The notes: generated by a model not told the origin, from the letters alone. Counted from the first letter of the stretch, positions 27,732 through 36,062 are shown. The stretch is DNA of 64,000 bases from Candidatus Tisiphia endosymbiont of Sialis lutaria (GCF_964026535.1 NZ_OZ032153.1:1178001-1242000); one strand, 5' to 3'. Translations and numbers: made by a program.

Positions 27732-27838
27732 TATAGTCAATTCAGGAGAATTTGGGGCTAGGAGTGATGGAGCGACGCCTATAAGTAATAGGCGAGCGAC
27801 GAGTGACAACGTCCCCAACTTCTCATCAATTGACTATA
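27732..27838 (+). repeat. A-family palindromic element, 107 bp
   Basis: Ends TATAGTCAATTCAGG and CATCAATTGACTATA. It lies between the divergent tlc and outer-membrane protein genes, 38 bp from the tlc start codon, so it may sit between tlc and its promoter or carry it. Confidence 0.88.
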
Positions 27839-27980
27839 TATCAACTTAAAGAGTGATCTTTTAGTAAGCTGAAACTATTCTTAAGAGTTTTCCGTTAATT
27901 GCTTAAGGCTATCATGCAAAACATAAGGTTAAAGACTTATATACCATTAGGTTGCTGCTGTCAATCTATTTAGATTTAGC

Positions 27981-28008
27981 TTGCATAAAGAATTAAAAAT
28001 TATATAAT
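27981..28008 (+). promoter_or_regulatory. Predicted sigma-70 promoter of the outer-membrane protein gene
   Basis: A -35 box TTGCAT (27981-27986) and a perfect -10 box TATAAT (28003-28008) are 16 bp apart, which would start transcription near 28015 and leave a leader of about 30 nt. No clear Shine-Dalgarno sequence precedes the ATG at 28046. Confidence 0.6.
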
Positions 28009-28045
28009 TTTTTTTTACAATTAAGAAATTAAATAATAAAAATAT

Positions 28046-28777
28046 ATGAAAAGATTATTATCAATTCCAGTTGTAACGTTTATTAGCTTGATTTCTAGCA
28101 TATCATTTGCAAGTGAAGGGCAGCTTTATGTGAAAGCTGAGGTTGGTGCAGCTTTATTACAGAAAACAAGAGACAAAATCCTCGATATAAAAATGACCCC
28201 TCTGTTTGGGGGAGATGTTAATCTTGGTGTAGGTTATTATCTAACAAATAATGTTAGAGCTGATCTAACATTTGGTTTTACTAATCCAAGACTTGAAGGC
28301 TCTTCTACTAATACTAGTACTAGAACTTATAACGTATTAGGAGTTGAGAAAACAATTGACGCCCCTATAACTTTAAAAAGAACACATAGGGGGCAAATAA
28401 CCTCAGTGTTGGTCAATAGTTATGTTGATTTAAATACTGATGCTAACTCTCCTTCTGTTTTTGTAGGAGCAGGTGTTGGGATGGCTCAAATAAAAGAAAA
28501 AATAACCACAGGTGAGGTATTGGGTCGTGATGCTCCGACTGCTGCAAATTTTGTTCCACTGCAAAAACATTCTTCAGTTAATAGGAAGGCTAATAATTTT
28601 GCTTATCAGCTAATTGCTGGAGTGTCTGTTAGTTTAAATGAAAAGGCAAGGATTGATGTTGCCTATATCTTGGCAGATTATGGGCAAACAAAATTTTCAA
28701 AATGTAATGATGTTGAAATAAATAAAACTAGTTATCGAACTCATAACATAATTGCTGGGATGAGATTTAATATATAA
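28046..28777 (+). CDS. Outer-membrane beta-barrel protein, Adr/OmpA-barrel-like
   Basis: The 243-residue protein has a clear signal peptide (residues 1-22, cleavage after S-F-A). A small eight-strand barrel follows, with alternating polar/apolar strands, G-V-G-Y-Y-L-T-N-N-V-R-A-D-L-T, V-N-S-Y-V-D-L, V-F-V-G-A-G-V-G-M-A and the terminal strand H-N-I-I-A-G-M-R-F-N-I. Length and strand order resemble Rickettsia adhesins Adr1/Adr2 (which bind host vitronectin) and other small porin-like barrels. Binding to a host factor is only a possibility here. It has its own predicted promoter and is divergent from tlc. Confidence 0.8.
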   Translation: MKRLLSIPVVTFISLISSISFASEGQLYVKAEVGAALLQKTRDKILDIKMTPLFGGDVNLGVGYYLTNNVRADLTFGFTNPRLEGSSTNTSTRTYNVLGVEKTIDAPITLKRTHRGQITSVLVNSYVDLNTDANSPSVFVGAGVGMAQIKEKITTGEVLGRDAPTAANFVPLQKHSSVNRKANNFAYQLIAGVSVSLNEKARIDVAYILADYGQTKFSKCNDVEINKTSYRTHNIIAGMRFNI

Positions 28778-28849
28778 TATATAACTCACCCGCATAACAA
28801 ACACTATTGCCATCCCCGTTCACTATTATCATTCCCGCTTCTTTCCCTT

Positions 28850-28920
28850 GTCATTCCCGCGTAGGCGGGAATCTATAATACCTCAGGGTATTTTTAGATA
28901 CCTGCTTTCGCAGGGATGAC
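28850..28920 (+). repeat. G-family palindromic element
   Basis: GTCATTCCCGCGTAGGCGGG at the left pairs with CCTGCTTTCGCAGGGATGAC at the right. A further truncated left arm (ATCATTCCCGC) lies just upstream at 28829. Sits downstream of the barrel gene and could form a transcript-ending hairpin. Confidence 0.7.
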
Positions 28921-29045
28921 AACCATTGTCCTATATTTTATTCAAATCTGCAAAAAAAACTTGATTATCGAGTTTAATTAACTTAATTGCAGATGTTATA
29001 TTGAAATAAGAAGGAAATTGTGATATTTAATCTTCCAAGACTAAC

Positions 29046-29120
29046 TATAGTTAATTCAGGAGAATTTGGTGCTAGGAGCGATGAGTGACAACGTCACCAA
29101 CTTCTCTTGAATTAACTATA
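29046..29120 (+). repeat. A-family palindromic element with internal deletion, 75 bp
   Basis: Ends TATAGTTAATTCAGG and CTTGAATTAACTATA, with the middle 32 bp of the 107-bp form missing. The substitutions in the two ends compensate each other, so the terminal pairing is intact. Confidence 0.8.
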
Positions 29121-29179
29121 TACATTAAACACTGAAGACTTGTTAGATAACTGTCCAAAAAGGTGGATATAACTCCGGA

Positions 29180-30421
29180 ATGTTAACTAATCGCATAAGT
29201 TCTTATTTTATTTGTTTCTTCTTGCTAGGTATAGTGGCGGGGGGAAATTTTTCATTGGTCACATTTACTATTCATTACCAATTATCACAAGCAGGATATT
29301 CAACTGATATTATTGGCTTAATGTTTCTAACCTCTATGCCATATTGCCTAAAACCAATATTAGCACCATTTATTGATAAATATTCTGTACCTATTATATG
29401 TAAAAAATTTGGTCAACGTCGAGGATGGGCACTAGCTGTACAAGGATGTTTATTAGTTACTACTAGTGGATTTTTAATTATAGCTCCCCCTGTTAACATC
29501 GTTATTACTGCCATTTTAAATTTTACTATTTCTTGTTGTGCGGCAACTCAAGATATTATTTTAGATGCCTATCGTATAGAACGCTCTGCAACAAAGGAAG
29601 AGCTTTCAGTTGCTACAACTTTTAGTGGCACTGGTTTTCGCATAGGAATGCTGATTAATAGTACAGGAGCATTATATGTCTCTTGCTTCTTTAATTGGTA
29701 CTGCGTATATCTATGTACCTTTTTTATAACAATGGCTGCCCCACTAATAATCTTATGCATGCAAGAGCCTGCTACAAAAAAAACTGAACATATTTTTACT
29801 AATTTAATTTCATTTAGCCAATATTCTAAAATCATTGGTGATAGCTTACTATTATTAAAACGACACCATCCAAATTGGATATTCATTATGCTGTTTGTCT
29901 TTCTATATAAAGCAAGCGATTCAATTACTATGGCAATGAGCTCTCCCTTATTTATTGACTTGTCCTTTACCTCCCAAGAAATTGCCTCTATTTCAAAAAC
30001 CTATGGATTCATGCTAATGACCTTAGGGGGAATTATTAGCGGTATTCTAACTACAAAAGTAGGGATATCTCGAGGTTTACTAATATGCGGTATTCTACAA
30101 TTACTATCCCCCTTAATGCTAATGTTTTTATCTATAGTAGGTCATGATCTAGTTATATTTACTATAACAATTACTGTACAGAATTTCTGTTGCGGACTTG
30201 GTAATACCACTCTTATTATTTATCTTTCTAGTTTATGTAATGGCGAATTGATCGCCACGCAATACTCAATTATTTCTTCTTTTAGCTCCTTTGTACGTAT
30301 TATTTTATCTTGTTTATCCGGTATTTGTGCAAACTATATGGATTGGTCCAATCTTTTTTTATTCACTACCTTATTTAGCATGCTATTTGTATTAGCCTTT
30401 TTAAAGATACGTAAAAGTTAA
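29180..30421 (+). CDS. ampG: AmpG-family MFS transporter
   Basis: The 413-residue protein has about twelve membrane helices and AmpG-type motifs: L-K-P-I-L-A-P-F-I-D-K-Y near residue 57, G-Q-R-R-G-W, and C-A-A-T-Q-D-I-I-L-D-A-Y-R-I-E near residue 130, which is diagnostic. AmpG imports anhydro-muropeptides for cell-wall recycling, and Rickettsia genomes carry several paralogues whose substrates are untested. It runs convergently into the gapR-like gene with only 17 bp between stops. Confidence 0.8.
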   Translation: MLTNRISSYFICFFLLGIVAGGNFSLVTFTIHYQLSQAGYSTDIIGLMFLTSMPYCLKPILAPFIDKYSVPIICKKFGQRRGWALAVQGCLLVTTSGFLIIAPPVNIVITAILNFTISCCAATQDIILDAYRIERSATKEELSVATTFSGTGFRIGMLINSTGALYVSCFFNWYCVYLCTFFITMAAPLIILCMQEPATKKTEHIFTNLISFSQYSKIIGDSLLLLKRHHPNWIFIMLFVFLYKASDSITMAMSSPLFIDLSFTSQEIASISKTYGFMLMTLGGIISGILTTKVGISRGLLICGILQLLSPLMLMFLSIVGHDLVIFTITITVQNFCCGLGNTTLIIYLSSLCNGELIATQYSIISSFSSFVRIILSCLSGICANYMDWSNLFLFTTLFSMLFVLAFLKIRKS

Positions 30422-30438
30422 TGGTTTGACTATAATTG

Positions 30439-30675
30439 TTAAATATTCAACGCTCCACGATATATTTCTATTAGGCTATCTTCTTCAGCAAGATCATCTT
30501 TGTCTTTTTTCTTAAGTTTCAGAACATGCTTAATTATCTTAATATCATAGCCTTTATGTTTAGCTTCTTCATAAGCATCCTTTATTAGATCAGTTAACTC
30601 GTTTTTCTCTTCCTCTAGCTTCTCAAGTTTACTGATAGTGTCAATTAAATCTTGTGAATCGATTATCTCTGTCAT
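30439..30675 (-). CDS. GapR-like DNA-binding protein (DUF2312)
   Basis: The 78-residue protein is almost wholly helical: a coiled coil (I-S-K-L-E-K-L-E-E-E-K-N-E-L-T-D-L-I-K), then Y-E-E-A-K-H-K-G-Y-D-I-K-I-I-K-H-V-L-K-L-K-K-K-D and E-E-D-S-L-I-E-I-Y-R-G-A-L. This is the DUF2312/GapR pattern. Caulobacter GapR is a nucleoid protein that binds overtwisted, AT-rich DNA ahead of polymerases and helps replication. Size fits. It is followed on the same strand by no other close gene. Confidence 0.8.
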   Translation of the reverse strand: MTEIIDSQDLIDTISKLEKLEEEKNELTDLIKDAYEEAKHKGYDIKIIKHVLKLKKKDKDDLAEEDSLIEIYRGALNI

Positions 30676-30717
30676 AATTATAAATATTATAAGTTTAGTA
30701 AAATGCCAATTACCAAA

Positions 30718-32115
30718 TTATTTGTTAAAAAATAAATAATTAAAGTAACAAGCTATTCTCTTCAAAAATCCTACTTTGTCAATGGATTCTTTAGCAAGAA
30801 GAGCTATTTCTTGCACATCATTGTCAACAATTACAGTTATTTTACCAACAATATCCCCAGCCTTTAAAGGAGCTGAAACAGTTGGCGGTATCGATATTTT
30901 TATATCAATTTTTTCTTGGTTAGAACGTGGCACAACCATTGATAACTTTTCTGCTGCTACAAGTTGCACTTTATCCTTTACACCAAGCCATACATCAGTT
31001 TCTTCTATTATATCACCTTTAGCATAAAACTTTTTGTGAATAAAGTTTTGCTTAATCCAATCTAATAGCATTAGAGATTCATCCGCTCGCTTTTTCATAG
31101 AACTAAGACCGTTAACAACCATAATATAGCGACGCCCATCATCTATACATGATGTGACCATGCCATAACCCGCATTATCAGTAAAACCGGTTTTAATACC
31201 ATCGCATCCAATATCTTTGTATAATAAAAGATTACGATTTCCTTGAGTAATAGGTCGACCTTTTTGATCTTTACCGAAAGTAAAATATTTTTTACTATAA
31301 ATATGATAAAATTCCGGGTGGTTTTTAATAAGAGCCATACTAAGTATGGCAAGATCATAGGCAGTGCTATAGTGATTTTCTGCTGGCCAACCACTAGCAT
31401 TAACAAAATGAGTATCCTTCATACCTATTTTCTGTGCTTGTAAATTCATAGCCTCAACAAAATTTTCTTCCGTTCCGTACAATCCTTCAGCAGCTACAAT
31501 ACAAGCATCATTTCCTGATTGAACAATAATACCATTTAGAATATCTTCAAGACGTACCATTTCACCTAGAGGCATGAAAGACTTTGACCCTCCCATACGC
31601 CAAGCTTTCTCACTTACAATAAAATGCGAATCAAACGACACCTCGCCCTTTTGAATTTTCTCCTCAATAAGATAAGATGTCATTATTTTGGTCATTGATG
31701 AGGGAAACATATGCTCATCAGCATTCTTTGCCAACAACACTTTACCTGTAGCATAATCTATGACTATTGCTTGCTTTGCTTCAAGGGTTATTGCATTACT
31801 ATCAGGGTGATGAATCACATTATTATTTCCCTCTGTGCTAGATGTCACTGCTTTAACAGGAGACTCTGCCTTAACAGTAACAATAGACCTCTTGCCTAAC
31901 TCTACTTCTGCTGGTAATTTGGACAATGATGCGGTACTCGAATCCTCACGTACACTTGAGTACGCTGCGGTTCTGCGTTCCGCGTCTCCTTCAAATTCCT
32001 CAGCATAAGCGAGTTTTGCAAGAGGTCTAATAGGTAATATTAAGAGACAAATTAATATCAAATATAGTGTAAATATCGGAATTTTATAAATCTTGTTCAT
32101 GTAATGTAATGCCAT
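30718..32115 (-). CDS. dacF: D-alanyl-D-alanine carboxypeptidase with in-frame palindromic insertion
   Basis: The enzyme trims the terminal D-Ala of peptidoglycan stem peptides in the periplasm. All three serine-peptidase S11 motifs are present: S140-M-T-K143, S200-G-N and K308-T-G. A C-terminal beta-rich domain and an amphipathic tail follow, as in penicillin-binding protein 5. I take the ATG at 32115; a TTG at 32124 and an ATG at 32100 are also possible. Residues 30-77 (R-P-L-A-K-L-A-Y-A-E-E-F...) are encoded by a 144-bp palindromic element right after the signal-peptide core. The likely signal-peptidase site, A-Y-A, lies inside the inserted peptide. Confidence 0.9.
   Translation of the reverse strand: MALHYMNKIYKIPIFTLYLILICLLILPIRPLAKLAYAEEFEGDAERRTAAYSSVREDSSTASLSKLPAEVELGKRSIVTVKAESPVKAVTSSTEGNNNVIHHPDSNAITLEAKQAIVIDYATGKVLLAKNADEHMFPSSMTKIMTSYLIEEKIQKGEVSFDSHFIVSEKAWRMGGSKSFMPLGEMVRLEDILNGIIVQSGNDACIVAAEGLYGTEENFVEAMNLQAQKIGMKDTHFVNASGWPAENHYSTAYDLAILSMALIKNHPEFYHIYSKKYFTFGKDQKGRPITQGNRNLLLYKDIGCDGIKTGFTDNAGYGMVTSCIDDGRRYIMVVNGLSSMKKRADESLMLLDWIKQNFIHKKFYAKGDIIEETDVWLGVKDKVQLVAAEKLSMVVPRSNQEKIDIKISIPPTVSAPLKAGDIVGKITVIVDNDVQEIALLAKESIDKVGFLKRIACYFNYLFFNK
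31885..32028 (-). repeat. C-family palindromic element (144 bp) inside dacF, in frame
   Basis: Ends AGACCTCTTGC and CTTGCAAGAGGTCT-type, arms inverted. The length is exactly that of the intergenic copy at 61322-61465. Read on the minus strand it gives 48 codons without a stop, R-P-L-A-K-L-A-Y-A to V-E-L-G-K-R-S. Confidence 0.9.
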
Positions 32116-32133
32116 AATTATCAATTTTGTTTA

Positions 32134-32183
32134 AATATAGCAGATTTTTATACTCCACTAATAGCTGTTTTCATTATTTTTGC
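32134..32183 (+). repeat. H-family dispersed repeat
   Basis: Contains CTCCACTAATAGCTGTTTTC followed by ATTATTTTTGCAG. It matches 20014-20073 and, in reverse, 47427-47483. It directly abuts an A/F-type end (TATAGTCAATTGATGAG) at about 32188. Confidence 0.7.
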
Positions 32184-32192
32184 AGTATATAG

Positions 32193-32708
32193 TCAATTGA
32201 TGAGAAATAGGGGGTTATACCATAAAGGTGGTTCTCTGTTAATCCATTTCGGTGGTAATTTATCATAGTGCCATTTTGCATTGAGATATTTTCTATAAGC
32301 TTCGCAAGGATCGCTAATATGCTTAAAATCCACCTGCATACTTTCTGATTTAGTACAATTAGCAAATGGAGTTATTATGCCATCTTGAATATCAGCTCTA
32401 TGTTCTAACAAATATGGTAATAACCTTGTAGTCGCATGTTTTTTGTTATAACGAAAACTATATTCTTCGCATAATGCTAAAAAATGCTGAAATAACCAGT
32501 CCCAATTGCCAATATTCAATGCCGCCCAGATAGTACATGGGTGCTTCATGTGAGTTGGTTTGTAGATATGCTGATAAGTAACACCACTATTAATGAATAT
32601 GGCGGTACTTAACAATTGGGCTGTCTCTAAAACCATTTTAACTACCCGTTTGTTATCCAAGGCTTGGGCAGATATTATAGGACAGTTATTAGTAACAAAA
32701 ATATTCAT
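32193..32708 (-). CDS. Conserved phage-type hypothetical protein
   Basis: The 171-residue protein starts M-N-I-F-V-T-N-N at the ATG at 32708 (a TTG at 32720 adds four residues). It contains L-D-N-K-R-V-V-K-M-V-L-E-T-A-Q-L-L-S, Y-K-P-T-H-M-K-H-P-C-T-I-W-A, L-C-E-E-Y-S-F-R-Y and D-P-C-E-A-Y-R-K-Y-L. These blocks recall an uncharacterised family common in tailed-phage genomes. I know of no established function, and the conserved His, Cys and Asp suggest an enzyme only weakly. The stop TGA and last codons come from an A-type element end (TCAATTGATGAGAAA), so the original C-terminus may be altered. Confidence 0.65.
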   Translation of the reverse strand: MNIFVTNNCPIISAQALDNKRVVKMVLETAQLLSTAIFINSGVTYQHIYKPTHMKHPCTIWAALNIGNWDWLFQHFLALCEEYSFRYNKKHATTRLLPYLLEHRADIQDGIITPFANCTKSESMQVDFKHISDPCEAYRKYLNAKWHYDKLPPKWINREPPLWYNPLFLIN

Positions 32709-32763
32709 AATTTTTATCAATAAAATAAATAGGTTTATATTAGCTATAGCATAGATTCCTCAC

Positions 32764-32862
32764 TATAGTCAATTGATGAGAAGTTAGTGACGTCATCACT
32801 CGTCGCTCGCCTATTACTTATAGGCATCGTTCCTGCTATCTACTTCTCCTGAATTGGCTATA
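32764..32862 (-). repeat. A-family palindromic element, reverse orientation, 99 bp
   Basis: Ends TATAGTCAATTGATGAG and CTCCTGAATTGGCTATA. The core is in reverse orientation (GCCTATTACTTATAGGC). It directly abuts the stop codon of the broken antitoxin gene. Confidence 0.85.
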
Positions 32863-33137
32863 CTATGGTTGTACATGTAAATTAATCGGTTTATCTATTG
32901 CAATAGCATATCTATAAATTGTTTTTAAACTTGGAAAATGTTTACCGCTTTCTAAACGTGCTATTACAGATTGGGTGGTATTCATTTTTTTGCCACCTCT
33001 TCTTGAGTCATGTTAGCCTTAATTCTAGATAATATTAAAGCATAAGATATTTCATACTCTAGAGAAGATGCTTCATATTCTTTTTTTACTTCAGGATTAG
33101 CAAGTAATTTTTCTCTTAATGATTCATATTTTATCAT
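32863..33137 (-). pseudogene. HigA-like XRE antitoxin, frameshifted in an A7 tract
   Basis: The first frame (33137 down to a TGA at 32982) encodes 51 residues, M-I-K-Y-E-S-L to R-I-K-A-N-M-T-Q-E-E-V-A-K-K. One base on, the other frame continues with M-N-T-T-Q-S-V-I-A-R-L-E-S-G-K, completing a HigA-type helix-turn-helix, and ends at 32863-32865. The break is in a run of seven A residues; eight would restore one ORF of about 90 codons. The start overlaps the toxin stop by 14 bp, the usual higB-higA arrangement. Polymerase slippage on the A run could still give some full-length protein. Confidence 0.75.
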
Positions 33138-33369
33138 AATTTATTTCCTTTATTCTTTGTTTTGCTATTAACAATGCTTTTTTAGGGGGCTTCTGAGTCT
33201 TTTTTATGAAAGTGTGAAGAATAACTATTTTTTTCTTATGAGCTAAAAAATAGATTGATCTTGCTATATTTACTTTTCCATTTAGCCTTATTTCCCACAA
33301 ATTACCTTCAATAGGTTTGACATTAGATTGCTTCGTCGCTACTAAAGTAGCTTCTCGCAATGACGCCAT
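33124..33369 (-). pseudogene. HigB/RelE-type toxin, N-terminus replaced by a half palindrome
   Basis: Residues about 17-81 (V-K-P-I-E-G-N-L-W-E-I-R-L, I-A-R-S-I-Y-F-L, K-I-V-I-L-H-T-F-I-K-K-T-Q-K-P-P-K-K) are a clear match to the HigB/phage Gp49-like mRNA interferase family. The preceding residues, including the ATG at 33369, are translated B-family repeat (the complement of TTGCTTCGTCGC...CTCGCAATGAC). Real family members have about 35 further N-terminal residues here. So the 5' part was lost when the half repeat arrived. Activity is doubtful, although the core catalytic segment remains. Confidence 0.75.
33327..33364 (+). repeat. Half of a B-family palindromic element
   Basis: Only the right half is present: TTGCTTCGTCGCTAC then TAGCTTCTCGCAATGAC. 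It forms the start of the chimeric toxin ORF on the minus strand. Confidence 0.75.
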
Positions 33370-33570
33370 GCATAAGGTGAGATACTAAGTTTTCTTCTTA
33401 GGCAAGCAATTATTTAAAATTTTGTAAGGTCAATCAGTCAGTCATTTAACTAATTTTAAAATAAATGAAAATAGTACTTGCAATATTATAAAAACGCTGT
33501 ATAAACCGGAACAGACGGATGAAATGTCGTTATGTATTTATTAACAAATTTATTTATTAGGAAAAAATTT

Positions 33571-34425
33571 ATGGTTGGTTCATCTAAAAAGCAATATGAA
33601 GAATGGAAAGCTGAGAATACTGAATGGTTTAAAGAGACGAAGGCGAAATTAGCTAATGAAAAATCAGCAAATTTAGGGTCATTGAAAACATTTTCAACTG
33701 AAACATCTACAACTACTTTTGGTTTACCTAACGATCAGTATAAGAAATTAGTAGCTGAGAATACGAAATTCCTCCAAGCGGCAAAGAAGGAAAATCTGGA
33801 AAGCTTCTGTGGTCCTGAGAAGGGATTAACTGATATAGAGAAAATAGAGAATGATTTAGCTGTAAAAATATTGATAAAAAGTTGGACTAATGATGGAAAT
33901 GTTAAATGTTGGGGTGCTAGTTCTGCAGTCTCTTCACCCGTTACTACTGAACCTAAAGTTTCTTCTGATGTTATCAGTAATAGCGACAATAAAGAAACTG
34001 ACACTACTGATATTGTAAGTGAAATAACTGTAGTTACAGAACCAGTAAGTGATAAGGAAGTTTTGTCTCCTTCTGAGAATGCGGATAATACTAAGGAAGA
34101 AGTTAAACTTGTTGAGACCGAAGACGAATCAGATAGAAAAGACGAATTAGATAGCGAAGATGAATCATATAGAGAAGGCGAATTAGGTGGTGAAGATACA
34201 ACATATTTTTCTGATGAGATCAGTAGTAACATTGATATCCCTAAATTTATAAAAGTAGAAACAACAGATTCATTAAAGGGTTTTTACTCATCTGCAAATT
34301 CTTCTAATTCACTTACTAGTAGCTTAGAACCTGTTGAATTAAAGGTAACTGATAATAACAGCTTAAGTTCTTATAATAAATTTTCCTCTTTTTGTCATAG
34401 CATTGCTGATAGACTGAGTCTATAA
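33571..34425 (+). pseudogene. Acidic, Ser/Thr-rich protein of unknown function, 5' part, split by IS256
   Basis: I do not recognise this protein. From the ATG at 33571, with AGGA upstream (an ATG at 33532 would add 13 residues), it has two related N-terminal repeats: Q-Y-E-E-W-K-A-E-N-T-E-W-F and Q-Y-K-K-L-V-A-E-N-T-K-F-L. A long Ser/Thr/Glu/Asp-rich stretch follows (about residues 120-230). There is no signal peptide or membrane helix. The composition resembles secreted effector-like proteins of intracellular bacteria, which is only an inference. The frame ends at 34425, just before the IS256 left end. The original C-terminus continues after the IS at 35794. Confidence 0.65.
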
Positions 34426-34430
34426 TATAC

Positions 34431-35781
34431 TTTGTGTAAGTTGCAAAAGTAAGCAGTAAGAAGTACTGTAAGAAAACAACTTATAAAAAGGTAAAATATG
34501 TCAGAAAAAATAAAAAAGAAGATATTAGAACTAAAAGATAATAATATAAGTAATAATTTAGTAGAAGAATTATTATCAAAAGCCGATCCATCTAAGTTGT
34601 TTGGCAAAGAAGGATTATTTCAACAACTAAAAAAGCAAATAGTTGAAAAAATATTAGAAAGTGAACTAGAGCATGAATTAGGTTATTCAAAGCATAGTAA
34701 AATGCCGAAAGTAGATAATAATCGTCGTAATGGTAGCTATGAAAAGACAATAATTGATGATGATGGTAGGAAGGTTACTCTGGAAGTACCAAGAGATCGA
34801 GAAGGAGAGTTTGTTCCGAAATTAATACCTAAAGGGCTGAGAAGATTCAGTGGATTTGACGATAAAGTTATCTCACTTTATGGTCGAGGAATGACAGTCA
34901 GTGAAATTCGAGGTCATTTGGAAGAAATATATCAAACTGAGGTTTCCGGTGATTTAATATCGACAATAACCGATGGAGTAATAGACGAAGTAACTAGGTG
35001 GCAAAATCGAGGTTTAGATAAGGTTTATCCAATATTATACTTAGACTGTATTCACGTTAAGTCTAGGGATAACCAGGTAGTGATAAATAAAGCAGTATAT
35101 TTAGCGATTGCTGTTAATATAGAAGGAAAGAAGGAGTTGCTGGGTATTTGGGTAGGAAAAAATGAAGGTGCTAAATTCTGGATGCAAGTAGTTACTGAGT
35201 TAAAAAATCGAGGAGTAGAACAAATTTATGTTGCTTGTGTTGATGGTCTAAAAGGTTTTCCGGAAGCGATAAGTAGCATATTTCCTGCGACTATAGTACA
35301 GTTATGTATAGTTCATATGGTTCGCAATTCAGTGAAGTATGTCTCATATAAGGATTTAAAGGAGGTGACCACAGATTTGAAGCAAATTTATACAGCAAAT
35401 AATGAAGAAATGGCAAGTCTAAAACTTCAACAATTTAGTTCAAAATGGGACAAAAAATATCCAGTAATTTCTGATATTTGGCAACGTAATTGGTGTGGGA
35501 TAATCCCATTTTTTGCTTTTCCTGAGGAAATAAGAAAGGTAATTTATACAACAAATACCATTGAATCTGTCAACCGTCAAATTAGAAAAATCATCAAAAA
35601 TAAGGGGGTGTTTCCAGATGATAAATCAATTCAGAAAATAATATTTTTAGCTCTGCAAAATGCATCTAAAAAATGGACTATGCCCATAAAAGATTGGTCA
35701 TTAGCTTTGAATCAATTTGAAATACTTTGTGGTGATTTTAAATATGATTTATTGGAATGTAAAAAATAGAACTTACACAAA
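34431..35781 (+). mobile_element. IS256-family insertion sequence
   Basis: Short terminal inverted repeats TTTGTGTAAGTT (34431-34442) and AACTTACACAAA (35770-35781) enclose one intact transposase gene. Total of about 1.35 kb is normal for IS256. No clear 8-9 bp target duplication could be read at the two edges. Confidence 0.8.
34498..35769 (+). CDS. IS256-family (mutator-type) transposase
   Basis: The 423-residue transposase is full length. N-terminal H-E-L-G-Y-S-K and R-R-N-G-S-Y-E-K-T, then L-E-V-P-R-D-R-E-G-E-F, are family marks. The DDE catalytic core shows I-L-Y-L-D-C-I-H-V-K (first Asp), V-A-C-V-D-G-L-K-G-F-P (second Asp) and Y-T-T-N-T-I-E-S-V-N-R-Q-I-R (Glu). It drives copy-out-paste-in movement of the element. 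No internal stop or frameshift, so it is probably a recent arrival. Confidence 0.93.
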   Translation: MSEKIKKKILELKDNNISNNLVEELLSKADPSKLFGKEGLFQQLKKQIVEKILESELEHELGYSKHSKMPKVDNNRRNGSYEKTIIDDDGRKVTLEVPRDREGEFVPKLIPKGLRRFSGFDDKVISLYGRGMTVSEIRGHLEEIYQTEVSGDLISTITDGVIDEVTRWQNRGLDKVYPILYLDCIHVKSRDNQVVINKAVYLAIAVNIEGKKELLGIWVGKNEGAKFWMQVVTELKNRGVEQIYVACVDGLKGFPEAISSIFPATIVQLCIVHMVRNSVKYVSYKDLKEVTTDLKQIYTANNEEMASLKLQQFSSKWDKKYPVISDIWQRNWCGIIPFFAFPEEIRKVIYTTNTIESVNRQIRKIIKNKGVFPDDKSIQKIIFLALQNASKKWTMPIKDWSLALNQFEILCGDFKYDLLECKK

Positions 35782-35793
35782 ATAAATGATTGA

Positions 35794-35964
35794 CTCGATA
35801 GACTTAGTCATATTGCTGATAGATTTAGTGATATTTTCTCATCTACTAATGCTTCAGTATCTGAAGTATCTACTTTTGTTCCTGTTGATAGCGGTGAGGT
35901 ACAAGACAAAGTAGATTGTTCTGGAGAGGTATTAGATCTAGGGCCAGTTAGCTCTGTTCTATAA
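35794..35964 (+). pseudogene. 3' fragment of the IS256-split acidic gene
   Basis: This 56-codon open segment reads L-D-R-L-S-H-I-A-D-R-F-S-D-I-F-S-S-T-N and ends D-L-G-P-V-S-S-V-L-stop. The piece before the IS ends F-C-H-S-I-A-D-R-L-S. The shared I-A-D-R-L/F-S motif and Ser/Glu-rich composition show that it is the displaced C-terminus of the 33571 gene. No start codon of its own. Confidence 0.65.
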
Positions 35965-35986
35965 ACGTTTAACTTACCTATCTGTT

Positions 35987-36034
35987 ACAGCTGGAATCTG
36001 GTATTGAGTCAATTTCAGATTCCCAGCTGTTTAT
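35987..36034 (+). terminator. Probable terminator of the split acidic gene
   Basis: ACAGCTGGAATCTG (35987-36000) pairs with CAGATTCCCAGCTGT (36016-36030) with a single bulge, followed by TTATTTTAT. It lies 23 bp after the original stop codon. Confidence 0.6.
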
Positions 36035-36062
36035 TTTATGACACCTGGCTCCTTTGTCATTC

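Noticed and set aside
33735-34232. 165-codon Ser/Leu-rich open frame on the minus strand
   Set aside because: It is the complement of the acidic Ser/Glu-rich gene; its composition follows from that gene.
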